A model generated the notes under the pieces. It was not told the origin of the DNA. It did not search any database and saw only the letters and a list, made by a program, of their open reading frames with translations. From Desulfuromonadales bacterium (GTDB lineage: Bacteria; Desulfobacterota; Desulfuromonadia; Desulfuromonadales; BM103), in contig DAOVNV010000040.1 of assembly GCA_030630015.1 (NCBI GenBank), forward strand, positions 1-13,154: 13,154 nt of DNA, written 5' to 3'. The first letter of the stretch is position 1. Each line of letters opens with the position of its first letter. Below are positions 1-7,175 of this stretch, in pieces. Position numbers and translations under genes: made by a program.

Positions 1-1159
1 ACATCTGCCGGTCGAACCGACCCGGTTGCCGGAGATCCTCAATGCCATCACGACCCGAAAGCTTGAAACCCTTTCAGAGGCTGAGCGCGAAACCATCCAG
101 AGCCTGCTTCAGGATGTCGATACGGCCAATGCCCCGGTACTGATCGGCGGGGTCGACCTGCTCGGCAGCAGCGGCGTCAGCGCATTGCTCGATGCCGTCG
201 AGGCCCTGACAACGGACGAACGTCAGGCTGGCGCAATGCTTTTGCTGAGCGGGCCCAACAGCTACGGCGGAGCCTTGTTGACAAGATCGCGCCGTGACTT
301 CGATATGCTCATCGACGACATCCAGGCCGGCACCATCAAGGCAATGGTCTGCCTGGAAAGCGACCCCTACCGCGAGGCATTCGATCCGGCCAGGGCACAG
401 GCGGCTCTCGGTCACCTGGACCTGTTGGTTTCTCTCGACTCCACGCCAAGCCTGGCCGCCCAGCGTGCCGATATCTTTCTGCCAAGCCGGGCAGTCACCG
501 AGATGAGCGGCAGCTTCATCAACAACGAAGGCCGCCTGCAGGGATTTCAGCAGGTGCTTGAACCGGGAATTCCGATCCGTGAAACCGGTGCTGGCGATCA
601 TCCCCCACGGGAATTCTTGACCGAAACCCCCGGTTCAGGGCCCGAAGCAGCCTGGCAGATTCTGGCACAGGTTCTCGGTACCGATAATGATCTGGAGTCC
701 GTCCGGCTTAAAATTTCCACAGAGGATCCCAGGTTTCGCGATCTACCTAAACTCTCGGCAGAAGAGACGGGTGTGCATCTTACCGGCTCGGCAGAACAAC
801 CTTTGCCGGCCGAGGCCGAGCTACCCCACTGTGTTGCCCAGGGGACCCTGCCGCTGCTGCCAATTCAGACCTTCGCCGGATCGGACTGGCTGGCACACCT
901 CTCTGCGCCGCTACACGCCATTCAGGCCGAACCTTGCGTGTGGATCCATTCGGACCTGGCCGACAAGCTCGATCTAAAGAAAGGCTCTCGGGCTCGTCTG
1001 ACAACAGCCTTGGGACACTGTCAGGTTGTTGTCCGCATCACTGAGAATATGGCTCCCGAACTGGTTCTGGTCCCGCACCTCTGGGGCAGTGCCCTCGAAG
1101 GCATGCTGCCGGGCGGACATCGACTTGACTGCCGCCTGGACAGGGAGGACACGCCATGA
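1..1159 (+). CDS. nuoG: NADH-quinone oxidoreductase subunit G, C-terminal part (5' end outside window)
   Basis: This is the C-terminal part of the complex I iron-sulfur/molybdopterin-fold subunit, about 385 codons, read from the first in-frame codon at position 2. The frame is open to the window edge, so the TTG at 26 is not the start. The N-terminal cluster-binding region lies upstream. Around nt 420-545 is a stretch reading LDSTPSLAAQRADIFLPSRA, then an EMSGSFINNEGRLQ-like segment, typical of the molybdopterin-oxidoreductase fold where partners and cofactor-like loops lie. The end (about nt 930-1110, VWIHSDLADKLDLKKGSRA and following) looks like the dinucleotide-binding barrel domain. In complex I this subunit carries electrons through the peripheral arm and binds no functional molybdenum cofactor. 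Its TGA (1157-1159) overlaps the nuoH ATG, indicating coupling. The subunit is usually the least conserved of the complex, so the assignment rests partly on position. Confidence 0.88.
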   Translation, partial: HLPVEPTRLPEILNAITTRKLETLSEAERETIQSLLQDVDTANAPVLIGGVDLLGSSGVSALLDAVEALTTDERQAGAMLLLSGPNSYGGALLTRSRRDFDMLIDDIQAGTIKAMVCLESDPYREAFDPARAQAALGHLDLLVSLDSTPSLAAQRADIFLPSRAVTEMSGSFINNEGRLQGFQQVLEPGIPIRETGAGDHPPREFLTETPGSGPEAAWQILAQVLGTDNDLESVRLKISTEDPRFRDLPKLSAEETGVHLTGSAEQPLPAEAELPHCVAQGTLPLLPIQTFAGSDWLAHLSAPLHAIQAEPCVWIHSDLADKLDLKKGSRARLTTALGHCQVVVRITENMAPELVLVPHLWGSALEGMLPGGHRLDCRLDREDTP

Positions 1160-2151
1160 GCGATCTCCTCCTCAACCTGGCACTGATCCTGGTCAAGCTC
1201 GGTCTGATCTTCGCCGTGATTTTGAGCATGGCCGCCTACCTGGTACTCGCCGAGCGTAAAATCCTCGGCCGCATGCAACTGCGGCACGGCCCGAACCGGC
1301 TCGGCCCCTTCGGCCTGATCCAACCGGTGGCCGATGTCATCAAGCTGATCACCAAGGAAGACTTCGTCCCGGACCAGTCCGACAAATGGCTGTTCCTGTT
1401 CGCACCCGGACTGACTGCGCTGACCGCCCTGCTGAGCTTTGTGGTTGTGCCCTTTTCACCGCCGCTGGCCATCTTCGGGCGTGAACTGCCGATGGTGGTC
1501 TGCGACCTGAACATCGGCCTGCTCTATTTCCTGGGGATTTCCTCCCTTGGCGTCTATGGCGTGGTCATCGGCGGCTGGGCGTCCAACTCGAAGTATTCGC
1601 TGCTCGGCGCGATACGCAGCCTGGGGCAGCTGCTCTCCTACGAACTGTCGATGGGCCTGGCCCTGATCCCGGTGGTCCTGACCGCGAAATCCTTCTCATT
1701 GACCGATATCGTCATGTCGCAGGCTGACTGGCCGAACCTGGTGCGGCACCCGCTGGCGTTCCTGATTTTCCTGGTCAGCATCGCCGCAGAATCGAAGCGG
1801 ACCCCCTTCGACATGCCCGAAGCGGAAAACGAGATCGTCGGCGGCTTCCATACCGAATATTCCGGAATGCGCTTCGGTCTGTTCTTCGTCGGCGAATACA
1901 TCAACCTGGTGATCCTCGGCTCGATGCTGACCGTGCTGTTCCTTGGCGGCTGGCACGGCCCGCTGCTGCCGCCGATCGTCTGGTTCTCGCTCAAGGTGCT
2001 GTTCGTGGCCTTCTGCTTTATCTGGGCGCGCGGCACCATGCCGCGCCTGCGCTACGACCAGTTGATGCATTTAGGCTGGAAAGTGTTGATCCCGCTAGCC
2101 CTGTTGAACCTGCTGGTCACGGCGGCGGTACTTTTAGCCTTGAAAGGCTAA
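1156..2151 (+). CDS. nuoH: NADH-quinone oxidoreductase subunit H, quinone-site membrane subunit
   Basis: NuoH (331 aa, normal length) is the membrane subunit that joins the peripheral arm to the proton-pumping arm and forms much of the quinone chamber. Visible hallmarks are AERKILGRMQLRHGPNR at residues 32-48, followed by GPFGLIQPVAD (50-60). SNSKYSLLGAIRS is at 143-155. The long acidic quinone-site loop runs from about 212 to 238 (ESKRTPFDMPEAENEIVGG, then FHTEYSGM). About eight hydrophobic helices are seen, and the conserved charged residues of the loops are all present. The ATG lies in an ATGA overlap with nuoG and a GGGAGG Shine-Dalgarno is just upstream. A 9-bp hairpin covers the stop codon, and a 230-bp repeat-filled gap separates it from nuoI, unlike the tight spacing elsewhere in the operon. 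Confidence 0.97.
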   Translation: MSDLLLNLALILVKLGLIFAVILSMAAYLVLAERKILGRMQLRHGPNRLGPFGLIQPVADVIKLITKEDFVPDQSDKWLFLFAPGLTALTALLSFVVVPFSPPLAIFGRELPMVVCDLNIGLLYFLGISSLGVYGVVIGGWASNSKYSLLGAIRSLGQLLSYELSMGLALIPVVLTAKSFSLTDIVMSQADWPNLVRHPLAFLIFLVSIAAESKRTPFDMPEAENEIVGGFHTEYSGMRFGLFFVGEYINLVILGSMLTVLFLGGWHGPLLPPIVWFSLKVLFVAFCFIWARGTMPRLRYDQLMHLGWKVLIPLALLNLLVTAAVLLALKG

Positions 2152-2153
2152 AA
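2132..2153. other. Hairpin over the nuoH stop codon
   Basis: TTTTAGCCT (2132-2140), loop TGAA, AGGCTAAAA (2145-2153) form a perfect 9-bp stem containing the nuoH TAA (2149-2151). There is no U-run after it in either direction, so it is not a standard intrinsic terminator. It could protect or define a processed 3' end of the upstream mRNA. Function is inferred only. Confidence 0.5.
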
Positions 2154-2201
2154 GCAGTACTGAGTGCTGGGCGATTAGCGATGAGAAAAACCTGAACGCC
2201 A

Positions 2202-2237
2202 GGGGACTGTCCCGGGGTCTCACGGGGCTGTCCCCGG
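2202..2237. repeat. GC-rich repeat pair in the nuoH-nuoI gap
   Basis: Two near-identical units, GGGGACTGTCCC (2202-2213) and GGGGCTGTCCCC (2224-2235), sit in tandem. An inverted pair CCGGGG (2212-2217) / CCCCGG (2232-2237) can form a stem. The GGGGACTGTCCC type of motif resembles small dispersed palindromic repeats seen in several environmental bacteria; that family link is from memory. The flanks (2152-2201 and 2238-2259) are non-coding and show nothing I recognise beyond short ctgagtgctg/ctgagaactg-like words that also look repetitive. Confidence 0.55.
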
Positions 2238-2259
2238 CTCGACGGCTGAGAACTGATTG

Positions 2260-2340
2260 TGTAGGAGCGACCTCCTGGTCGCGAATGATTTTGTTGCCTG
2301 GTTGTATTAAGATCTTCGCGGTCTGAAGACCGCTCCTACA
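2260..2340. repeat. REP doublet (BIME-like), two inverted REP units
   Basis: Two REP-type units face each other. The outer ends TGTAGGAGCG (2260-2269) and CGCTCCTACA (2331-2340) are exact inverse complements. Each unit has its own hairpin: GCGACC-TCCT-GGTCGC (2267-2282) and GCGGTC-TGAA-GACCGC (2318-2333). The stems differ by paired changes, so structure is kept while sequence varies. Read outward-in, each unit starts with GTAG just before the stem and ends in GCGAA, the layout of REP sequences mobilised by RAYT (Y1-type) transposases. No RAYT gene is in the window. As part of a polycistronic mRNA the doublet could stabilise or process the transcript between nuoH and nuoI. Confidence 0.82.
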
Positions 2341-2381
2341 TGACAATGATGAGAGTTGCTGAAAAAAAATAGTGAGTTGAA

Positions 2382-2912
2382 ATGGGCATATGGCGCGACA
2401 TAAAAGGCACCCTGCTTCCCTTCTGGATTACGCTCGGCTACCTGTTCACAAAACCGGCAACCATCCAGTACCCGGAAGAGAAGCGTACCCCGCCGCCGCG
2501 TTACCGGGCGCGTATCGTGCTGACCCGGGACCCGGATGGCAATGAACGCTGTGTGGCCTGCCATCTGTGCAGCGCTGCCTGCCCGGTCGACTGCATCTCC
2601 ATGCAGGCAGCTGAGACTGAAGATGGCAGACGCTACGCAGCCTGGTTCCGGATCAACTTCGCGCGCTGCATCTTCTGCGGACTCTGCGCTGAAGCCTGTC
2701 CGACCCTGGCGATCCAGATGACGCCCGACTACGAGATCTGCAACCGCGACCCGCTCAGCCTGGTTCAGGAAAAAGAGGACCTGCTGATCGACGGCTGCGG
2801 CAAGGATGAGGAATATAATTTCTACCGCCACTCGGGGATCGGCGTGGTCAACCCGCGCGGCGGCAACGAGGATGAGAACGCACCGGTCAACCCGAAGGCG
2901 CTGGTACCTTGA
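2382..2912 (+). CDS. nuoI: NADH-quinone oxidoreductase subunit I, two [4Fe-4S] ferredoxin-like subunit
   Basis: NuoI (176 aa) carries the two tetranuclear clusters (N6a/N6b) that pass electrons towards cluster N2 next to the quinone. Both motifs are complete: C57-x2-C60-x2-C63-x3-C67-P (CVACHLCSAACP) and C96-x2-C99-x2-C102-x3-C106-P (CIFCGLCAEACP). The N-terminus (GTLLPFWITLGYLFTKPATI) is the amphipathic segment that lies on the membrane, and YPEEKRTPPPRYR follows as in the family. An in-frame TGA at 2373-2375 fixes ATG 2382 as the first good start. Only a weak SD (AGTGAG, 2371-2376) precedes it. It sits after a REP-filled 230-bp gap, so it is not translationally coupled to nuoH, and an 84-bp AT-rich repeat separates it from nuoJ. 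Confidence 0.97.
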   Translation: MGIWRDIKGTLLPFWITLGYLFTKPATIQYPEEKRTPPPRYRARIVLTRDPDGNERCVACHLCSAACPVDCISMQAAETEDGRRYAAWFRINFARCIFCGLCAEACPTLAIQMTPDYEICNRDPLSLVQEKEDLLIDGCGKDEEYNFYRHSGIGVVNPRGGNEDENAPVNPKALVP

Positions 2913-2920
2913 AAACGACA

Positions 2921-2990
2921 AAAATTTTAAATTTTGAGTTCTTAATTTTTAATTGAATTCAAAATTCAACATTCAAAATTAAAAATTGAT
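2921..2990. repeat. AT-rich inverted/direct repeat between nuoI and nuoJ
   Basis: The nuoI-nuoJ gap is nearly pure A/T inside a GC-rich operon. It has an exact 11-bp inverted repeat, AATTTTTAATT (2944-2954) and AATTAAAAATT (2977-2987), and a direct repeat ATTCAAAATT (2957-2966 and 2971-2980). A related inverse copy, AATTTTGAGTT, is at 2930-2940. The modular (A)ATTCAAAATT composition looks like a dispersed AT-rich repeat rather than a promoter. It ends a few bases before the nuoJ start and leaves no recognisable Shine-Dalgarno for that gene. Confidence 0.6.
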
Positions 2991-2996
2991 TGAACA

Positions 2997-3515
2997 ATGG
3001 CTTCGATACTTTTCTACATACTCGGTTTTGTCATGCTGGCGGCAACGCTGCTCTGCGTGACCTGCCGCAACCCGGTGCACGCAGTGATCTACCTGGTGAA
3101 GGGGTTCTTCGCCCTGGCGCTGATGTTCTACCTGCTCGGCGCCCCGCTGATCGCGGCCTGGGAGGTGATCGTCTACGTCGGGGCGATCATGGTGCTGTTC
3201 CTGTTCATCATCATGGTTCTTGAACTGGCCCCGCGTGAGCAGCCGCAGGAACCAGGCTGGCAGCGCTGGGTGCCAGGCCTGCTGCTGGCCGCCTCGATCA
3301 TGATCTGCACCTTGTTGATCATTTTCCAGGATCCGTCCGCCGCCTCGCACGGCCCGAACCATTTCGTCGGCCCACGTGAGTTCGGCGAGGCCCTGTTCGG
3401 CAAGTACGCCCTGGCCGTTGAAGTGGTTTCCTTTCAGCTGCTGTTCGCTGCCGTGGGCGCTTATTATCTCGGCCGCTACCAGCCGCGCCGGCGGAACGAG
3501 GAGGACCAGACATGA
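2997..3515 (+). CDS. nuoJ: NADH-quinone oxidoreductase subunit J, membrane subunit
   Basis: NuoJ (172 aa) is a five-helix membrane subunit between the quinone site and the antiporter-like subunits. The diagnostic third helix is present at residues 52-75 (IAAWEVIVYVGAIMVLFLFI and following), including Y60-V-G-A-I-M, the region of the pi-bulge in complex I structures. CRNPVHAVIYL at 23-33 and FGKYALAVEVVSFQLL at 134-149 are also family signatures. The tail is basic then acidic (QPRRRNEEDQT). An in-frame TGA at 2991-2993 makes ATG 2997 the only sensible start, yet the upstream bases (attgattgaaca) hold no SD, because the AT-rich repeat runs almost up to the start. The TGA overlaps nuoK by 4 bases. 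Confidence 0.96.
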   Translation: MASILFYILGFVMLAATLLCVTCRNPVHAVIYLVKGFFALALMFYLLGAPLIAAWEVIVYVGAIMVLFLFIIMVLELAPREQPQEPGWQRWVPGLLLAASIMICTLLIIFQDPSAASHGPNHFVGPREFGEALFGKYALAVEVVSFQLLFAAVGAYYLGRYQPRRRNEEDQT

Positions 3516-3817
3516 TTGTTCCATTCGAACATGTCCTGGCCATGGCCTCGGCCCTGTTCGTTCTCGGCCTGACTTGCACTCTGGTCCGCCGTCAGCTGAT
3601 CATGATCCTGATCGGTGTCGAGATCATGCTCAATGCGGCCGCACTCGCCCTGGTCGGAGCTTCGGCTTTCTGGCAGCAGGTCGATGGCCAGGTTTTTGTG
3701 GTTCTATTGATGGCGATCACCGCCTCGGAAGTTGCTGTCGCCCTGGCGATGGTGTTTTACCTGCGCCACCGTAAAGGCACGATTGTGGCCGACCAGTTCA
3801 ACAGGATGCACGGATGA
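3512..3817 (+). CDS. nuoK: NADH-quinone oxidoreductase subunit K, membrane subunit
   Basis: NuoK (101 aa, usual length) is the small MrpC-like three-helix subunit of the membrane arm. Its two buried acidic residues are present: E37 in LIGVEIMLNA and E73 in ITASEVAVALA, matching the pair (E36/E72 in Escherichia coli) that joins the central proton-conduction axis. Three hydrophobic helices are at about 7-24, 29-50 and 61-84, and the tail RHRKGTIVADQFNRMHG is the usual form. The start sits in an ATGA overlap with nuoJ, preceded by GAGGA (about 3499-3503). The stop overlaps nuoL by 4 bases. Nothing unusual is seen. Confidence 0.97.
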   Translation: MIVPFEHVLAMASALFVLGLTCTLVRRQLIMILIGVEIMLNAAALALVGASAFWQQVDGQVFVVLLMAITASEVAVALAMVFYLRHRKGTIVADQFNRMHG

Positions 3818-5697
3818 GCGAAACCCTGCTGTTCCTCATACCCCTGCTGCCGCTGGCATGTGCTGTGGTCAACATGCTGTTCGGCATGCGTCTGCCGCGC
3901 CTGTTCGCGGAAACCACGGCCGTTGCCGGGGTCGCGACCTCGACCGCACTGACCCTGCTGTTCTGGGATTACTCCGTGGGCGAGGGCACCCGGGCCGTGC
4001 TCGGCACCTGGCTCTCCAGCGGCAGCCTGGATGTTGCTTTCGCTCTGCGTTTCGATGCCCTGGCGGCACCGATGACCCTGATGGTGACCGGGGTGGCCAC
4101 CCTGATTCATCTCTACGCCGTCGGCTACATGCACGAGGATCAGGATTACGCCCGCTTTTTCGGGCTGCTCAACCTGTTTGTGTTCGCCATGCTGACCATT
4201 GTCCTGGCTGACAACCTGCTGGTGCTGTTCCTCGGCTGGGAGGGTGTGGGCTTGTGCTCCTACGGCCTGATCGGCTTCTGGTACAGCAAGCTAGACAATG
4301 CCAAAGCCGGCACCAAGGCTTTCATGGTGACCCGGGTCGGCGACGTCTTTTTCGGCATCGCCCTGCTCTGGTTGTTCTCGTTGACCGGCACCCTGTCGAT
4401 CAGCGAGATCAACGCCCAGGCCGCCTCGATCTCCCCCGGTGTGGTTATCGTCCTGACCCTGCTGCTGCTGCTCGGTGCGTGCGGCAAATCAGCCCAGTTG
4501 CCGTTGATGACCTGGCTGGCCGACGCCATGGCCGGACCGACACCCGTTTCGGCGCTGATCCATGCCGCAACCATGGTCACCGCCGGAGTCTACTTGCTCT
4601 GCCGAATGTTCCCGTTAATTTCCCTGTCGGCGGTCGGCATGACCGCCATTACCGCAATCGGTGCCCTGACCGCCTTGTATGCGGCCACTTGCGCCCTGGC
4701 ACAGCGCGAAATCAAGCGGGTGCTCGCCTATTCGACCATGAGCCAGGTCGGCTACATGTTCATGGCGGTCGGTGCCGGGACCGTCAGCGGCGCCATGTTC
4801 CATCTGCTGACCCACGCCTTCTTCAAGGCCCTGCTGTTCATGGCGGCCGGCTGCGTAATCCACCTGGCCGGCAATGAAAACGATATCTTCAAGATGGGCG
4901 GCCTGGCCCGCCGCAGCCCGCCGGAACTGCTCTGGGTTTTTCTGGCCGGGGCGGTCTGCCTGGCCGGGGTCCCGCTGACCGGCGGCTTCTTTTCCAAGGA
5001 CGGCATTCTGCTGGCGCTGTTTACGCACGGCGACCCGGTCTACAAACTGTTCTGGCTGGTCGGTGTGATCACGGCCCTGCTGACCGCATTCTACACCTTC
5101 CGCCTGGTCTACCTGGTGTTTGCCGGTGAACCGCGCGGCCACGGCCACCCGCACACCATTCCGATGCAGATGCGCTGGCCGCTCTGGCCGCTGGCTCTGC
5201 TCGGCTTGGCCGGGGGACTTCTGAACCTGCCGGTTCTGGTCGGCGGCGGAGAACGCCTGCATCACTGGCTGGGTGGTCAGGCCGGACGACACGTGACCGC
5301 CAGTCACAATCTGGAATGGCTGCTGATCGGTCTGGCTATTGTCATTGTTGCGGTCGGCTGGGCGGCGGCCCATTGGCGCTACCGGGTCTTCAGGGGTGCC
5401 CGCGACACAAAGACAACACGGTTCCTGCTGGACGGCTGGCGAGCTGACCAATTGGTTGACCTGATGATTCTACGGCCCTTCAACGCCATTGCCGGTTTCT
5501 GCTGGATCGGCTGTGACCGCACCCTGTTTGACGGCACACTCAATGTCCTGGCCAGCCAGGCCAGAGCGAGCGGCAACCTGCTGCGCCGCATGACCACCGG
5601 TCGTCTTTCCAGCTACCTGGCCGCTTTCGCCTGGGGTTTCCTGCTGATTCTCGGCTGGGTCCTGATGACGCTGGTCGGCAGAGGGGGAGGGCACTGA
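3814..5697 (+). CDS. nuoL: NADH-quinone oxidoreductase subunit L, distal antiporter-like proton pump
   Basis: NuoL (627 aa, normal length) is the distal Mrp-antiporter-like subunit and carries the long lateral helix at its C-terminus. The proton-channel residues are in place: E143 in FLGWEGVGLCSYGLIGFWY, K225 in GACGKSAQLPL, H250 in SALIHAATMVTAGVY, and H334/K338 in LLTHAFFKALLFMAAG. ADAMAGPTPVSALIHAATM and KRVLAYSTMSQVGYM are further signatures. The C-terminal stretch (about 430-627) includes the amphipathic lateral-helix region and a last anchoring helix (AAFAWGFLLILGWVLMTLVG). ATGA overlap with nuoK; the final base of the stop is the first base of the nuoM ATG. I see no frameshift or missing key residue. 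Confidence 0.97.
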   Translation: MSETLLFLIPLLPLACAVVNMLFGMRLPRLFAETTAVAGVATSTALTLLFWDYSVGEGTRAVLGTWLSSGSLDVAFALRFDALAAPMTLMVTGVATLIHLYAVGYMHEDQDYARFFGLLNLFVFAMLTIVLADNLLVLFLGWEGVGLCSYGLIGFWYSKLDNAKAGTKAFMVTRVGDVFFGIALLWLFSLTGTLSISEINAQAASISPGVVIVLTLLLLLGACGKSAQLPLMTWLADAMAGPTPVSALIHAATMVTAGVYLLCRMFPLISLSAVGMTAITAIGALTALYAATCALAQREIKRVLAYSTMSQVGYMFMAVGAGTVSGAMFHLLTHAFFKALLFMAAGCVIHLAGNENDIFKMGGLARRSPPELLWVFLAGAVCLAGVPLTGGFFSKDGILLALFTHGDPVYKLFWLVGVITALLTAFYTFRLVYLVFAGEPRGHGHPHTIPMQMRWPLWPLALLGLAGGLLNLPVLVGGGERLHHWLGGQAGRHVTASHNLEWLLIGLAIVIVAVGWAAAHWRYRVFRGARDTKTTRFLLDGWRADQLVDLMILRPFNAIAGFCWIGCDRTLFDGTLNVLASQARASGNLLRRMTTGRLSSYLAAFAWGFLLILGWVLMTLVGRGGGH

Positions 5698-7175
5698 TGG
5701 CGATCCTGCCGCATATCCCCTGGCTGACCTTGTTGATCTGCCTGCCGCTGACCGGGGCCATGCTCTGTATGCTGGCAGACGAACGGGAACGAACCAGCCA
5801 CTGGCTGGCACTAGCAACGACAGCCATTATTTTTGTAATAACAATCGGCCTGTTCATCAGCTACGGGGCCGGCGGCGCAGGCTGGCTGCTGCACGAGGAT
5901 GCCATATGGATCGACCGCTACGGCATCCGCTACAGTCTCGGCATGGACGGCATCTCGTTGCTGCTGGTTCTGCTGACGGCCTTCCTGCACCTGATCGCCG
6001 TCCTGGCCTCATGGCCCATCGAGCGCCATGCCCCGCGTTTCCTAGGGCTGCTGCTGCTGCTCGAAACCGGCCTGATGGGCATCTTTCTGGCCATCGACCT
6101 GGTCCTCTTTTACGTCTTCTGGGAGGTCATGCTGATCCCGATGTTCCTGATGATCGGCATCTGGGGAGGAGAACAGCGTCGCCAGGCTGCCCTCAAGTTC
6201 TTCCTCTATGCCCTGGCCGGCAGCCTGGCCATGCTGGTTGCGTTGATTGCGCTCTATCTGCTGCACGGCGAACAAACCGGAAGCTACACTTTCGCCCTGG
6301 CCGAGCTGATGAAGACCCGCCTGACGTTACCGCAGGAGATACTGTTGTTCAGCGGGTTTATGCTGGCCTTTGCCATCAAAACACCCCTGGTGCCGTTCCA
6401 CACCTGGCTGCCCGACGCCCATGCCGAGTCGCCGGCAAGCGGCGCGGTCGACCTGACCGGCCTGCTGCTGAAAACCGGCGTATTCGGCATGATCCGGATC
6501 GCCTTCCCGCTCTTCCCGGCGGCGACGCGTTTCGCCCTGCCCCTGCTCGGCATCCTTGCCCTGACCGGCCTGTTCCATGCCGCCTGGGGCGCTTACCGGC
6601 AGAATGACATCAAGCGCCTGTTCGCCTATTCCTCGATCTCCCACGTCGGCCTGATCCTGCTTGGTCTGGCGGCCTGGCAGATCACCGCCTGGGAGGGCAG
6701 CATTCTGCTGATGCTCACCAACGCCATCGCCACCGGAGCCCTGTTCGTGTTGATTGCCATGATCCGGCAGCGCACCGGAACATGTCAAATCGATGAACTC
6801 AGCGGCCTCTGGGGACAAGCCCCGAACCTGTCGGCCCTGTTCCTGCTGTTTGCCCTCGCCTCGCTCGGCCTGCCCGGCCTGGCCAACTTCGCCGGCGAAA
6901 TTCTCGTACTGATCGGCACCTTCCAGACCCATCCGGTCTGGGCTAGTCTGGCCGTGGTCGCTGTCGTGTTCGCCGCAGCCTACATTCTGCGCCTGGTGCA
7001 GGGTGTCATCTGGGGCCCGATCTCCGGCACCCGGATTACTTATGACCTGACGCCGCGTGAATGGCTGATCCTGGTCCCGATGGCTATCCTGGTGATCTGG
7101 CTGGGGCTCTATCCGGCCCCCTTCCTCACACCGCTACATGAGCCGGTGCAGCTGCTCCTGGGAGGATCACCATGA
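5697..7175 (+). CDS. nuoM: NADH-quinone oxidoreductase subunit M, antiporter-like proton pump
   Basis: NuoM (492 aa) is the second antiporter-like pump of the membrane arm. E143 lies in FYVFWEVMLIPMFLMIGIWG, K228 in FAIKTPLVPFHTWLPDAHAE, and K259 in LLLKTGVFGMIR, so the channel glutamate and both lysines are kept. YRQNDIKRLFAYSSISHVGL (about 297-316) is the usual second-half signature. The segment after PDAHAE reads SPASGAVDLTGLLLKTG, where most homologues I know have an APTAGSVxLAGxLLKxG form. The added acidic residue (D252) near the channel lysine is a small oddity. The start follows a GGGGGAGGG purine run, and TGATG overlap means strong coupling to nuoL. The stop overlaps nuoN by 4 bases. 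Confidence 0.97.
   Translation: MAILPHIPWLTLLICLPLTGAMLCMLADERERTSHWLALATTAIIFVITIGLFISYGAGGAGWLLHEDAIWIDRYGIRYSLGMDGISLLLVLLTAFLHLIAVLASWPIERHAPRFLGLLLLLETGLMGIFLAIDLVLFYVFWEVMLIPMFLMIGIWGGEQRRQAALKFFLYALAGSLAMLVALIALYLLHGEQTGSYTFALAELMKTRLTLPQEILLFSGFMLAFAIKTPLVPFHTWLPDAHAESPASGAVDLTGLLLKTGVFGMIRIAFPLFPAATRFALPLLGILALTGLFHAAWGAYRQNDIKRLFAYSSISHVGLILLGLAAWQITAWEGSILLMLTNAIATGALFVLIAMIRQRTGTCQIDELSGLWGQAPNLSALFLLFALASLGLPGLANFAGEILVLIGTFQTHPVWASLAVVAVVFAAAYILRLVQGVIWGPISGTRITYDLTPREWLILVPMAILVIWLGLYPAPFLTPLHEPVQLLLGGSP

Noticed and set aside
2202..2340. Possible CRISPR-like array in the nuoH-nuoI gap
   Set aside because: Only inverted and paired short units, no regularly spaced direct repeats with unique spacers; fits REP-type elements.
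2132..2381. Interruption of nuoH or nuoI by a mobile element
   Set aside because: Both genes are full length with all motifs; the repeats lie only in the gap.
2307..2921. - strand open frame (204 codons) opposite nuoI and part of the repeat gap
   Set aside because: Antisense to intact nuoI with both ferredoxin motifs; no recognisable domain and it runs through the REP unit.
4615..5451. Long - strand open frame (278 codons) opposite nuoL
   Set aside because: It lies wholly antisense to intact nuoL, is rich in Q, G, R and H as expected of the reverse of a hydrophobic GC-rich gene, and shows no domain.
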